DNA of 64,000 nucleotides from Strigamia acuminata. Lineage: Eukaryota; Arthropoda; Chilopoda; Geophilomorpha; Linotaeniidae. Positions 33,598-45,454 of the stretch are shown here, piece by piece. Every line of letters starts with the position of its first letter. Positions within the stretch are counted from its first letter, which is position 1. The notes below the pieces were generated by a model, which ran no database searches, was not told the DNA's origin, and saw nothing but the letters and a program-made list of their open reading frames with translations. The stretch covers positions 4,033,087 through 4,097,086 of the forward strand of contig OX442314.1 in NCBI GenBank assembly GCA_949358305.1, in the 5' to 3' direction. The position numbers were made by a program, and so were the translations under genes.

Positions 33598-34902
33598 CGT
33601 CAGTGGGGGGAAGGTCCCAGGGCGCGTTCAATTCCTTCATGATGGGCGTGAGGTGGAAACGGTGTTTATCCATCAGTCGGGTCAAATCAGTTTTGTGCGC
33701 CAGTCGGAATTTGTTTTGCACGTAAATCTGGACGTGTGATTTGTAAGATGCACTCACGGGTCTGTCGTTGTTTTGGAAATAGTTTTCCGGGTCTGGAAAC
33801 ATCTCCAGAAACTCCTCGACGCTGAAGTCGCTGAAATTCATTAAAAAATCATGGAAAAAAATTAGGAATAATTATTGAAAAATCAGAAAACATTGTAAAA
33901 AAAATATAATGAAAAATCTTAAACAATCATAAAGAATCATGAAAAATCTTGAAAATCATTAAAAATCTTGAAAATCATGAAAAATCTTGAAAATCATGAA
34001 AAATCTTGAAAATCATGAAAAAAATCTTGAAAATCATGAAAAATCTTGAAAATCAAGAATAATCATAAAAATCATGATAATCAATCATGGAAAATCATAA
34101 AAAAATCTTAAAAAATCATGGAAAAAACAATGAAAAATCTTCTTTTTTTTTTTTAAAAAAATCTTTTAAAAAAAATAATTAAAAACCTTAAAAAATCATT
34201 AAAAAGCATCAAAATACTTGTAAAAACCCTAAAATCTATTTAAAACAAAAAAATAAAAAATAAAAACCTTTCCATAAATTTCCGTTTGGTTTCCGCCTTT
34301 TGAGCTTCGGCCAACTTGGGATAACTCCCACTCTCCAACCACCCGGAAACCGACGCATTCACGAAATTCACATCGCCCGTATTTGTCTCAATAAAACTCC
34401 GCAAATATTCTGGATCGGCATCCGGAAACACTTCCAAAATCGACTTCACCGTATCCATCGTAATCGTCTTCACCATGTCCATCGAAATCGACACATCGTT
34501 CTCCACTTCGCCCGAAGTCGACGCGATCGGTCCCGACCCATTAATCCCATTAATCACATCGGTCCGGACGTCGTTCGCCACCGGAAACGGCGCCGGCCCG
34601 TCCATTCCAAGCAACTCGCCGATCACGACGCGCACTCGGTCCGGATTTTCATGAAACGCCTCCAAATACGCGAGGATCTCCTCCCGGCTCGTATTCGGAA
34701 CGTATTTCTCCACCACGTCCACATCCTTCACCAATTCGTCGTATTTGTCCACTTTCTGCTCACACAGGATCTTCAACGGCGCTTCTTCGGCTTTCTGTGG
34801 CTGTTTCGCGCTCAAACGATCGATCACGACGCTTGTGTTGGCATTTTCATTCTCACTGTCAATTTCAATCAACTCGTACACTTCTGTGCCGGTATTTTTC
34901 AT
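33598..34902 (-). pseudogene. RNF216: Copy A exons 2 and 3 with repeat-filled intron 2
   Basis: Exon 2 (34902-34268) starts at an ATG from the shared insertion (MKNTGT, then host codons EVYEL). It encodes two stretches resembling UBA/CUE-like helices (SREEILAYLEAF and VKSILEVFPDADPEYL). Exon 3 (33830-33598, 233 nt) encodes DFSVEEFLEMFPDPENY onward. Donors and acceptors match copies C and E. Intron 2 (33831-34267) is packed with AATCATGAAAAATCTTGA-type units. The donor after exon 3 leads into E2. Confidence 0.85.
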
Positions 34903-35241
34903 TGTCGGAAGTGGTTTAAGACGAGACTGATTGTTTAATATCTACATATATTATTGTACAAATTTTGTAATTAAGCCTAACATGAATTTTTAGCAAATCG
35001 AAATATGGACTTACGGGAATTCTCACTTCTTCTATTCGCTTCGGAAATTGGACTCGATCATAACAACACGCGTGTTCAAAATGGGACTAATTGGATGACT
35101 TGTCCGAACTAGTTCTCCCTCGAGTTTTCCTGGTTCTCTTGGGACAACGCCATTGACCGGCAGTGGCCACTGTCAGAAGCTCTCGAAAGTTCTTCGGGGT
35201 TTTGGCATTATTGGGTTGTTGTAGCATTTATTACTGCCACA
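34885..35241 (-). promoter_or_regulatory. Insertion supplying a new 5' end to copy A
   Basis: This 357-bp block has TGTGGCAG...CCGGCACA ends and interrupts what is a continuous exon 2 in copy E. It contains a GTAAGT donor (minus strand, near 35018-35013) and an acceptor candidate CAATCAG close to the ATG. It also contributes the start codon and five further codons. Ends and target-site length resemble a solo LTR of 350 bp. Promoter activity is inferred. Confidence 0.6.
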
Positions 35242-35317
35242 GTTCGTTCAGATCCACCACGTCACCCGGATGCGGCTCTCGAGGCGTCTCGGTGATCGGA
35301 TTCACTTCCTACACACA
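35242..35317 (-). pseudogene. Stranded ancestral start of exon 2, copy A
   Basis: After a preserved acceptor (TGTGTAG) the frame reads EVNPITETPREPHP, homologous to EVNSVIETLRQLYP in copy E. It reaches a stop soon after entering the insertion. Exon 1 with its ATG is missing upstream. Confidence 0.65.
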
Positions 35318-35978
35318 AATTAAAAGCATTTTAATGACGAATTTAATGTTTTTGGGGCTTAGATTTAGAAAATAAAAGCGCTGGCTTTTGGGATGAGGTT
35401 TAAATTGCGCGCGCTACGAAAGCACCGTTGCATGTTTTATAAAGACGAAATGAAATGCCACCACCATTTTATTTTAATATTTGAGTTTGTTACCAATTTA
35501 AACATAAATTTTTTAAACAAAAAGCTTGTTTTTTCAATCTGAAGACTCATAAAAAAATCATCAAAAAGAATCATCCTCTTGTTCATGTTGTTCATCACCT
35601 GGTGGCGATAATTAAAATGAATACTATTTACACCGGATCCACGGTAAAAAAAAGCCAACATAAAAATCGAATTGATAACAAATATTTGTAAAACAAAACT
35701 AAAATAAAAAATAAGTAAGTTGATTTAAAAAAAATAAAAAATGTCTGTTTTATGTACACATATACAATGATCTAATCACAAAGAATAATGAAAAGTACGA
35801 ATTTTCTGTTTTTGCTTTCTTGCCAATCTTCCTCGCGCTGCCGAAAATTACCAGTTGCCTCCGTTATTCATATTGTTACCTGACAAACGAAATTAAATTA
35901 AATTAAATTTAATTAAATTAAATATATAAAATACTTTTACTTTGCGTGACGATCACCTGTTCCCGTGCCTCGGCCGGG
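35318..35978. other. Spacer between copies A and B
   Basis: The segment with GGGATGAGGTTTAAATTGCG (near 35390) is shared with the upstream region of copy E and may be the ancestral promoter. A CGCCACCAG acceptor near 35604 precedes a short acidic frame (GDEQHEQEDDSF). A RKIGKKAK-coding piece is near 35810. These could be 3' terminal exons or UTR of copy B. No separate gene is seen. Confidence 0.4.
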
Positions 35979-38678
35979 TCACACGACGTTGGCGATGGCG
36001 TTGGCATTGACCATCACTGGGAGTTGCTCGTTGACTCGTTGGAACACGATCAGTCCTTGCTCGTTCGGCCTGGGCACGGCGCCCTGCGCGTTCGGCCTGG
36101 GCACGGCGATAACGTTGACCGTCACTGGGGGCTGCTCATTGCCTTGTTGGAACACGATCAGGCCTTGCTCGTTCAGCCTGGGCATGGCGGCCCGCGCGTA
36201 CTCCTGCTGCCTCCTCTGCACGGCCGCGAACGGAGTCTTACTCGGGTCGTTCTTCAGTTCCATCGCCTGCACTTCCGGGTGCGTCGCTACGTACTCTTGC
36301 TTCGCCTTCTTAGCGCCCTCCTGCACCTCCAGTCGATGCAGTTCATCGTCGTTCGACATTTGAGGACACCTGCGTTCAAATGCGATTAGTATGTACATTT
36401 AAAAATGCATTTTTTTTTGGCCTAAAATGAATCTTTTTTGGCCTAAAATGAATCTTTTTTGGCCTAAGATGAATTTTTTTTGGCCTAAAATGAATTTCTT
36501 GGCCTAAAAAGAATTTTTTTGACCGAAAATTAAATTTTTTGGCTTAAAATGAATTTTTTTGACCTAAAATGAATTTTTAATCAACTCGCCTTCCATTCTG
36601 GAAATGCTTGTAGTCGGCGACGGGCTCGCGACACACGTAACAGAACGTCTGACCGCACGTGCACGTCATCATGTTGCACCCTTCCTCCTTGATGATGCGC
36701 CTCTTGCACCGCGGACACGTGCGCAGCAGCGCCTCCGTCATCCGGTCCTCGATGTGCGTGCGAAACTGCATCTCGGCCTTCTTCTCGTCGCAGCTCAGCG
36801 GAATGTGGTTGGCTTCCTTGCAAAGCCTGCACGTGACTTTGAAACACTCGGGGTTGAGGCAGCTGAAGATCTTGACGTTCGCGTCCGGCATGATGCCGCA
36901 GAACGAGCAGTGCGGGCACGACTCGAGATCCGCGATGCCTGCGCGCCGGATCTCTTCCTCCTGCATCTTGCGCATCAGATTGGACAACACGTTGGGCGCT
37001 AAAACCTTCCGGAGCGTCGTCAGCGGGAACTCGGTCTCGCAGTACGCATCCAGGCACGGGAATTGGTATTTATCCTGGCCGATGCGCACCTCGGCCAGGT
37101 GCCGGATGCACGTTCTGCAGAACAAGTGGCCGTCCGAGCACTGCAGCATGTCCTCTAAGCGCAGTTCGTCCTCGAAACAGCAATCGCACGTCATCAGCTC
37201 GTCATTTTGCTTCGCCGTTGCGATTTTCCTCGTGTGTTCCGTTTCCTTGTCTGTTTTAAATTCTAAAAAATAAATATTGAAAAGAAAAATGAATTTTAGA
37301 CGTGACGTGACGTGACGGTTAATTACGTTTGATTCTGTCTTTCATTTCGATGTAGAGTTTTTCTTTGTAGAAGAGTACGTCGATTTCTTGCGGCATGCGT
37401 TCGAGGTCGCTCATCGTCTTTTTTTTGCGCACGGTTTTCTTCCTTTTTTTGGTTGGTTTACCGTCGGTGGGGGAAAGGTTCTAGGGCGCGTTCAACTGGT
37501 TCATGATGGGCGTGAGGTGGAAATTGTGTTTGTTCATCAGTCGGGTCAAGTCGGCTTTGTGCGCATGTCGGAATTGATTTTGCACGTAAATCTGGACGTG
37601 TGATTTGTAAGATGCACTCACGGGTCTGTCGTTGTTTTGGAAATAGTTTTCCGGGTCTGGAAACATCTCCAGAAACTCCTCGACGCTGAAGTCGCTGCAA
37701 TTTATTGGAAAATCATGGAAAAAATCAGGAAAAATCAGGAAAAAAATGAAAAAATTCAGGAAAAAAATTATCTTGAAATTATGAAAAATCTTGGAAATCA
37801 AGAAAAATCTTGAACATCATGAAAAATTTTGGAAATCATGAAAAATCTTGAAAATCATGAAAAATCATGAAAAATCTTGAAAATCATGAAAAATCATGAA
37901 AAATCTTGAAAATCATGAAAAATTTTGAAAAATTTTGAAAAATCATGGAAAATCGTAAAAAATATATATTTATTTTTTAAAAAAACAATGAAAACCATTG
38001 AAAAGCTTTAAAATACTTGCAAAATCGTGACAAAACCCTGAAATCTATATATGGTAAAACAAAAAATAAAAACCTTTCCATAAATTTCCGTTTGGTCGCC
38101 GCCTTTTGAGCTTCGGCCAACTTAGGATAACTCCCACTCTCCAACCACCCGGAAACCGTCGCATTCACGAAATTAACATCGCCCGTGTTCGTCTCGATAA
38201 AACTCCGCAAATATTCCGGATCCGCGTCCGGAAACACTTCCAAAATCGACTTCACCGAATCCACCGTAACCGACACACCGTTATTCACTTCAACCGAAGT
38301 CGACGCGATCGGTCCCGACCCATCAACCCCAACGATGCGGACGTCATTCGCCACCGGAAACGACGCCGTCCCGTCCATTCCACGCAACTCGCCGATCACG
38401 ACGCGCACTCGGTCCGGATTCTCGTGCAACGCCTCCAAATACGCGAGGATCTCCTCCCGGCTCGTATTCGGAACGAATTTCTTCACCACGTCCACATCCT
38501 TCACCAATTCGTCGTATTTGTCCACTTTCTTCTCCCCCGGGATCTTCAACGGCGCTTCTTCGGCTTTCTTTAGCTGTTTGGCGTTCAAACGATCGATCAC
38601 GATGCTCCTTCTCTTGGCATTTTCATTCTCAACGTCAATTTCAACCAACTCGCACACTTCTGTGGCGGGATTTGTCAT
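35979..38678 (-). pseudogene. RNF216: RNF216-like RBR E3 ligase, copy B, with nonsense codon
   Basis: Exons: 38678-38074, 37694-37327 (exons 3 and 4 fused), 37262-36590 (whole RBR in one exon) and 36369-35979. Phases agree throughout and would give 678 residues. In the fused exon a conserved Trp (LNAPW in paralogues) is TAG at 37483-37481, near codon 272, before the RBR. The RBR keeps RING1, IBR, RING2, the KEEGCN catalytic Cys, and the GC-AG junction that adds the last zinc ligand. Introns 3 and 5 of copies A, C and E are absent. Unless translation restarts downstream, B makes no ligase. Its closest relative is copy D. Confidence 0.85.
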
Positions 38679-38992
38679 TCTCGGAAGTGTATTAAAACCG
38701 AAACTGATTGTTTTTTTTATCTACAAATATTATTGTAAAAATTTTGAAATTAAACCTAACATTAGTGTGTTTGCCAATTTAACTTTTGGCAAATCGGAAT
38801 ATGGACTTACGGGAATTAACACTTCTTCTATTCGCTTCGGAAAATGGACTCGATCGTAACAACACGCGAGGTCAAAATGGGACTAATTGGATGACTTGTC
38901 CGCACTAGTTCTCCTAGGATAGCGCCAATGACCCGGAGTGGCCACTGTCAGAAGCTTTCGAACTTTCTTCGGCGTCGTTTTGGCATTATTGA
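38661..38992 (-). promoter_or_regulatory. Copy B 5' insertion, truncated
   Basis: Same insertion as in A, C and D, with the ATG (MTNPAT) and the GTAAGT donor. Its distal end is cut at about 38992, where it joins a fragment of another RNF216 exon 2. Confidence 0.55.
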
Positions 38993-39092
38993 GATCGTCA
39001 ACGGCGCTTCTTCGGCTTTCTGTGGCTGTTTGGCGATCAAACGATCGATCACGATGCCCCTTGTGCTGGCATTTTTATTCTCACTGTCAATT
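38993..39092 (-). pseudogene. Fragment of a further RNF216 exon 2
   Basis: About 100 bp reads ENKNASTRGIVIDRLIAKQP then QKAEEAPLTI on the minus strand, matching the start of exon 2 in the paralogues. It is joined directly to the truncated insertion, so this is a recombination breakpoint between copies. Confidence 0.7.
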
Positions 39093-40389
39093 TGGAATTT
39101 TGACAAAAGGCTTTTTAGTTTTTACTTACAAGTTAGCAAAATTCAAAATTGCCTGACAGTGATTCGATGCAGCGTCGCTCTGGTGGTAACAAATGTTATT
39201 AACTGTACGAGTGATATCACGTTGATTACAACCAATAGCGATGTGTTTACCGTCGGCACAGCAACAGTCACGTGCTTGTGTTATTCATTCCATTTCGAGC
39301 TTCGTCGTTTGTTTTCGTCCGTTGTTTTCTCTCGGATTCCATTTTCGGTTGTTATTTTTCACAATTTCCATTACTACTGAACTGGATTAAGGTTGGTTTG
39401 GATCGGATGGTTCGATTTTCGTGCTAGAATTGAATGAATTGAAAAAATGCAGCATTGAGCTTTGTTCAGTCTGTACACTTGTGGATAGGCTTATCACTTT
39501 GGATTCTATTTTAGGCCTAGTGTTAATTTGAATTGAAGTGAACAACATCATTATAAATAATTTTCAGTTCTAATCCATCTGCCCACCTCGCACAATTTGC
39601 TCACACTCTTTTCTTTTTCCTCTTTCTTTTACATTCTGTGGATTTGTGTTTAGAGGTTAGTCCTAACAAAATGTCTATCCAAATGGGTTTAAGCTTTTAT
39701 TCTGTAGTTTTCCATCCTGTTTGGCTTCTGTGAGGAAATTTCTTTTTCTTCCAAGTTGTACTTTACATCAGGCACATTTCATGACCAAAATGCTGAAGAA
39801 TGTCAAGTGCGTTTACTTGCATTGCCTGCTTCTTTGCCCTTTCTCTTCCTTTTGCTTTTTGCCCTTCACTCATTACTGAAACACTTTTCCTGTACATGAG
39901 AATGACCCATGTGAATTTGGCATGACACCTTTCTCTTATTTTGGTTGATTGTACTGTTCCAGCTTGAATAATGTTATTGGTGCAACATACAGCTGAGGTG
40001 GAAATCTCAAGGTGGTGTTATCAGAAACAAATCTGTATTTATTAGACAAGGCTCTTCTATTTCCTTTGTAATGCTTTATACAAAAAGTTTACATTTCTGA
40101 ATCTTAGAGAATATTTCTTTGTTTCATTTTCTTTCTTGATAATTTGCTGTGCTCTTTTTCAACTTCTTTATTTCTCAGTCCTTACTCCAGACTCTTTTCT
40201 CTGATATGCTTTCACTGCATGTTCATGGGTGACTTCTTTGAAGCCTTCCCTGATGGGTCGAAGCTTCTCTGGTGGAATTCCTTTCACTTCCATTTTAGAA
40301 TGTAAAACATTCTTTTTAAAAAAAATTCTGGTTCAAAATATGCTCGCAAATAATTGCGAGTGTTAAAATATGCTCTTGCGAGTGTTGCA
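39093..40389. other. No recognised gene
   Basis: This is unique-looking AT-rich sequence with short open stretches interrupted by stops on both strands. I recognise no domain. Confidence 0.4.
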
Positions 40390-40640
40390 GAGTGTTGCAA
40401 CTGTGTTGACCGCAGTCGACTAAAACCAAAAACTTTTCTCTACTAAGCTCGGCGAAATCCAAATGTAGTCGACTCTATGGACGCATTGGTACCAGCCACG
40501 AAAATGGTTCTTCTTTAGTAGGTAAAGCTCTAACTCGCTTGCAACTTGTACAGCTCCGAACATAGGCTTCGATATCGCTATCAATTTTCGGCCACCAATG
40601 AGCTATTCTGACAATGGTCGGCTGTCCTAAGTTGGCAAAC
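40390..40640 (-). pseudogene. Gypsy-type integrase relic
   Basis: The minus strand reads AHWWPKIDSDIEAYVRSC, then CTSCKRVRALPTKE: the Cys half of the integrase zinc motif. After an in-frame stop it reads SRLHLDFAELSREKFLVLVD, the start of the catalytic core with its first Asp. The stop replaces the Trp usual before S-R. It is a decayed fragment of an element unrelated to E2 at this level. Confidence 0.7.
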
Positions 40641-42309
40641 TACTGGTGAACTAGATACCAGGAAGCAAATGTTAGCTGACATGCTAACAACGCCATTGAG
40701 CAGTTCAAGTTTGAACAAAAGCATCGAGGGCTTAGACATGCATTAAAATGAAGAGGCAAACATTTAGTTTATAATTACAATTTATTAAATTATTGACGCA
40801 GATTACTAAGCCCAAAACGACTACTATAAAAAATTATAGTATTTAGTATATATATATTGATGAAATTGTCCTTTATGATCACCAATTTACAGACCCATGA
40901 GGCCGACTGATGTGAAACATGATACACATCGCTACAGGAAATATTATCACGAAGGTTAAATTTCAGTCGAATCTCTTCCGTATTTTTGTTGATTAGATTT
41001 GTACGAACTGATGGCCATTTGATTATCAAAAACAACATCTACAAAAACTAATTCTACTAAAATACTTAACTAATTCAATCTTTAAGCTGTGGGAGAAATT
41101 CAATAAAAACAAATCGAATTTCTCAAAACAAATACAATAATTTATTCGGAGACTTTGAATAAACTTACTTAATAAACTACAAAGATATATTAAATATTAA
41201 AGGACTAAAATTATACACGAAATACTAAATATTAAAATAATAAGAAAAGACGGTAAAATAATGACAAATGGCGGCGAGAAACGACTTTGTCTCGTCGCTA
41301 GCAAACGGCGCGCGATGGCGACGGATCCGAGTCGCGATATACCACAATCTTCCAAATAACTTCTATAAACCTCTTCATCAGCTTAACAAAAGATTTTATT
41401 CTTATTCTTCATCTAATTAAATATAGTTGCAATAACTTTGTCGTTACGTTTGTCGGACGGCCGTACACACGGATGACACAGATGACTAAGCCTACAACGA
41501 CTGCAACTAAAATGATTATTAATGCGCAAGTAAGTGGATGATCGTCAGATGTGTTCTATATATTTATCCTGCAGTTAGGGATGTGAAAGTTAATTGTTGA
41601 AAGAAATTATAGTAATTATAGCTTTTTGAAGCGTTTACAACTGTTGCGAAATGAAATAAATCAGACAGTAGTACTTTCTGGTCTACATTTATATTGTCCA
41701 CTAAAGGCATCTTTGTGCTAAAGGAGAAAAGAAAAAAACTACAGGTGACCCTCAATCTAATAACAAAGATATATATAAGTACCGTAATTAAGTAATTGGT
41801 AAAAGAATATATCCCACTCATGCTTGGTTTCCTTGGCCTTTTTCAATTCTACAAGTGTAATTAAATGTTATTACATACTTTTGATGTTGGTTTGATTTTC
41901 AACGTAGTATATTTCTCGACATAGAACAATTCGTCAATTTTGCTGTATGATAGAAATAAATAAATATAACATGTATGATTTAAATAACGCTTGACATGAA
42001 TAATATAAAATTATAACGAAAATGATTTTTCGGTGACCGTGAGATCACCACATACTTTTCAAGGCTTGTCTAGATTTCCTTTGGATTTCACACTTGAAAT
42101 TGGGCTTTGTTTCCAAATATTTTTTTAGATCTCTCTGGTGATACTAGTATGATTCAGAATATTGTCAAAAGTTTTTGCAACTTTCATTATTTTGTCAACG
42201 GCAACTGAAAAAAAAAAGATAGCACTATTACACCAAAAACTGGGTTGGAGTTGTTTGCTGCCTTGGATAATTACTAGATAAAATTATCTACATGCTGGTT
42301 AGCGCCAGT
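40641..42309. other. Non-coding spacer with one RNF216 exon 4 scrap
   Basis: At about 41895-41945 the minus strand reads KIDELFYVEKYTTLK, resembling the exon 4 motif VDELFYKEKLFIE. Stretches near 41090-41330 and 42600-42880 look distantly alike (AAAATTATACA.., then AAATGGCGGCG) and may be old copies of one interspersed repeat. An open frame at 40790-41038 is not recognised. Confidence 0.4.
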
Positions 42310-42450
42310 TACCACAAATTTGGTCTCTGCGTTCGACGAAAAATCTTTCGGCATAGAAGGATTCATCTTTGTCTTTCGGCATGGCTTGGGGTCGATTTTT
42401 CTCTTTCATTGGCTGTACGACCACTTTCATTTTCTTGGATGGTGGTCCTG
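42310..42450 (-). pseudogene. Diverged RNF216 exon 4 relic
   Basis: The minus strand reads PPSKKMKVVVQPMKEKNRPQ, then AMPKDKDESFYAERFFVERRDQI. It is parallel to the exon 4 pattern (PSAKKRK..., RMPKKVDELFYKEKLFIEMEDRI). An acceptor-like sequence precedes it. It belongs to an older, degraded gene copy together with the exon 2 relic at 42925-43215. Confidence 0.65.
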
Positions 42451-42924
42451 CATTAATCGAATTAATCGATTAAATTTATCGTATATTATTTGCGTTGTAG
42501 TGATCCTAATTCTTAATAGATAATTAGTCGCTAAACATACTAAAAACCCAGAAGTCACTGGTTGCCGCACCGGGACTTATCAATATTCTAACTAAACTAA
42601 TTCTTACAAACAATTGATTTACTCAATGCGAAATTGGGCAAATCAAAGATAATAAACAGATTAAGCTTTCTTAAAAACAAACACTCAATTTATTCTGTAT
42701 TAGCGAATAAATTACTCATAAAAAACACTTTACATTAAATAATAAAATTGACGTTAAAATTATACATAATGACTAGAAATTAGAAGAATGTTAATAGAAA
42801 ATGAAATACGAAAATAAACGAAATCTTCGCTCGCTCGCGACGTTAAATGGTGTCCGTCGCTCGCTCCAAACAAAATGGCGGCGTCGTATTCACTGGACAC
42901 GACGAACGGGCCTCGTCCGTAATT

Positions 42925-43215
42925 CGGATCGTTTTGCCGTCTTTCCAGAAAAGTCCATAGATAATAGATATCCCGGGTCAGCGTCTGGGAGCAGCTTTAG
43001 AATCGAGTTCACTTTTTCCAGCACATTATTTGCTGCAGGAAACAGCGCTGCCTTGTCCATTTCCAGCAGCTCGTCGATTACGAGACGCACACGGTTGGTT
43101 ATCATGGAACGCTTCCAGATACGCAAGGATTTCCTCCCGGCTCATGTTCCAAACAAACTTGACCAATACCTCCACGTCTTTCAGCAACTCGTTGTATTTA
43201 TCCGCTTTCTTTTTT
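42925..43215 (-). pseudogene. Diverged RNF216 exon 2 relic
   Basis: KADKYNELLKDVEVLVKF and MSREEILAYLEAFHDN match KVDKYDELVKDVDVVKKF and SREEILAYLEAFHENP of the paralogues. After a frameshift it continues VRLVIDELLEMDKAALFPAA, then ILKLLPDADPGYL. Divergence is far greater than among A-E, so this copy decayed long ago. Confidence 0.75.
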
Positions 43216-43689
43216 TTCTCTCAGAAAAAAATCAGCAAAGTGAAATTTTTTATTCTTGTGATAAAATAATTATTGAGGCATTAAAAAAGGCAATGGTTTT
43301 TTTGTTTACTTGCATAATAATGCACATTTGAATACGTTTATTTAAGTAATTCAGTATTTTTCTAATAGAAATTTAAGTTTTGTCACAATGGCTGGCTTTA
43401 TTTCAGCTGATTTGTCTCCTTTTTAAAAAGAAAACATTTAACTTAAGATGACTAAGATAAGTTGGATAGTACTAATTTGATGGTGCTCTACAACTTTGTA
43501 ATTGACTTTTTTGCTCTAACCTGATTGGTTTAGAAGTTAGCAAGTGAATGACCTTGAAATTGGCCTTCAAGGTCAAATTTGATGACATCATTGGATTGCT
43601 CTCGCCCAACTTCCTATACCGATCGCTTCATCAAAGTTGGCCTAGATGCAATTGCTCAGGAAATATTTGAGAGGATCAGACTTTCGGTA
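43216..43689. other. No recognised gene
   Basis: AT-rich sequence without a supported ORF, repeat array or RNA gene. Confidence 0.4.
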
Positions 43690-44273
43690 GCGAGCTAAAG
43701 CTACGGGACAATTTCATGTTTGTAACATGTCTATTACCGGAGTTAGTCATCCCGAAAGTGCCTTACAACAACAATAACCTATAATAGTAAATAATACATA
43801 TTATTTGAGAGTTGAGGTTGCTCGATGTGTCGATAAAGAAAGAGAGATCAAACGATAATCAATACAATACAAACACAATATTCAAAGCAACCAAGGGGGT
43901 TTTCTGGTGGAAACCAGAGCTTACTCTGTATATAGTTCTTGAGAACAGAAGGATTAGCGGTAGCCAATCGGATACCAGAATCCATGGATTCCCAGGACAC
44001 TTTAGATATTAGGGAGTCTGGACCTAGCAGAGGACTTGGTCTAAAAAAGTTTGATTGGTTCTCTTCAACAGGTGAGTAAAATACGTATTATTGATTCACT
44101 AGAATCAATAAAGTAATAAATAACATTTTATTAAAATCAATAAATATTTTATATTTATTCGTTTAGTTGTAATAAATATTACAACTCTTGATTTCTGTAT
44201 TTAAATCGCGCGCGTTAATTAGACAGCGCCATCTAGTGTGAACTTTCGTTTCCACGGTTCTCTAACCGTCACA
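43690..44273 (-). mobile_element. Truncated, diverged E1-type LTR
   Basis: It aligns with the right-hand third of the E1 LTR (about 3370-3943), sharing ACATGTCTA, GATGTGTCGATAA, AAAGAGAGA and the intact terminus CCGTCACA at 44273. The other end is missing. It is older than E1 and abuts the Tc1 relic. Confidence 0.75.
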
Positions 44274-44274
44274 A

Positions 44275-44680
44275 GTCATATTCAGTGATGAGTCCAGAAT
44301 TTGCCTTGAATGTGGAGATGACAATGGAGCATTTGTCTGGAGGCGCATTGATGAGAAGTTCAACAGTGATTGCCTCAAATCTTCTATTAAATTCTTCAAT
44401 CTTTGATGGTTCGGAGCTGCATATCTTCAGAAGGCACTGGACATTTGTGTATGATAAATGAGACGGTCAATGCAGCTATATGCATAGATATTTTGGACTA
44501 TTTTTACTGCCAACAATCGAGGATCAATTTGGGGATGAAGAGGTAACTTATCAGGACAACAACGCTCCCTGACACAGTCAAGGATGTGAAACAATACCTT
44601 CAAGAAAAATAATGCAATTTAACACGTATGACTTATAGATGAGTCATTGATTAAATTGGAATGATTTTAAAAATTTTAAA
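44275..44680 (+). pseudogene. Tc1/mariner-like transposase relic
   Basis: Directly after the LTR end the plus strand reads VIFSDESRICLECGDDNGAF then VWRRIDEKFN, the region around the second catalytic Asp of Tc1-like transposases. Further on come NETVNAAICIDIL and, in another frame, YQDNNAP with a stop where Cys is expected, then VKQYLQEK. Several frameshifts and stops are present. The 5' half is missing. Confidence 0.7.
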
Positions 44681-44914
44681 TGGACCTAAACAGCACTTTT
44701 ATTGTTTGATTCCAAACTTTTTTTCTCAGATTTGTAGGACTCCAAACTAATTTCCGTGTTGATTTTGTAATGATTTTTTGTTTCATCACTAGTTGAAGTT
44801 CTACTGGTTTTTTTAAGTGAAAATGTAGATAAAACAATGGCCTTTCAAGCTAATTTATTTGTTTTTCAACAAAGTTTACTCATTATTGTGCTACAGCACT
44901 TTATTTCTGCATTT

Positions 44915-45145
44915 TCAGTTTAAGGTGGTCATGATTCCAAACTTTTTGCCAGGGGTTGTTCTTCCAGTATTTTGGAATAAAGAGACCACCACTTCACTAT
45001 CTGACAAAATGTGCACACTGTTTGACTTAAATAAAGGCAAACATAATTCCCAAGCATAAGCAAGAGCCAAAACTTCCTTCTCATTTACATACGTGTAAAT
45101 TGCTCTCCTCCTGTTTCCATTTTCCATTAAATTCATTATCTCCAA
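44915..45145 (-). pseudogene. Second RNase H-like fragment
   Basis: Near-identical to 59-304 (VNEKEVLALAYAWELCLPLF, ILSDSEVVVSLF). It marks the left part of the duplicated segment beside copy C. Confidence 0.5.
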
Positions 45146-45454
45146 ACTTACAAGTTAACATCGCAACAAACACAAATTTCCCAGGACTATCAGTCTTCTA
45201 TCAGACTATCAGACTTAACCAACTTCTTTAGTGCAACTTCAAATTTTCTTTCATTTTAACTAGGATTGAATACCAAAAACGCCGAATAACCGAATACCAA
45301 ATATTTCAAATCGAATACCATGGCCGAATATTCGATATTCGGCCGAATAACCGAATATTTAAAAAAAAAATTTGTTTATTGAAAAAAAGCCATTTTTTGC
45401 TTAAAAAATTTACTTTTTATGTAATAAATGCAGTTTTTACGTTCTAAAATAATA

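Larger units (their letters stand above)
922..34902 (-). pseudogene. RNF216: RNF216-like RBR E3 ligase, copy A, split by LTR elements
   Basis: Exons by splice signals and phase are 34902-34268, 33830-33598, 11261-11127, exon 5 in two parts (11057-11040 and 2391-1970), 1906-1664 and 1435-922. E2 sits in intron 3. E1 sits inside exon 5 between two copies of CCTT. Removing E1 and one CCTT gives exon 5 its expected 436 nt, identical to copies C and E, and the gene would then encode about 731 residues with no other lesion seen. RNF216-family proteins are cytosolic RBR ubiquitin ligases that receive ubiquitin on a RING2 cysteine. The start codon comes from an insertion shared with B-D. The absence of other lesions suggests recent inactivation. 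Closest paralogue by layout is copy C. Confidence 0.85.

Noticed and set aside
39420-40320. Possible transposon coding sequence on the minus strand
   Set aside because: Short open pieces occur but stops are frequent and I recognise no domain.
42801-43331. 176-codon plus-strand ORF
   Set aside because: It is the antisense of a decayed RNF216 exon 2 relic.
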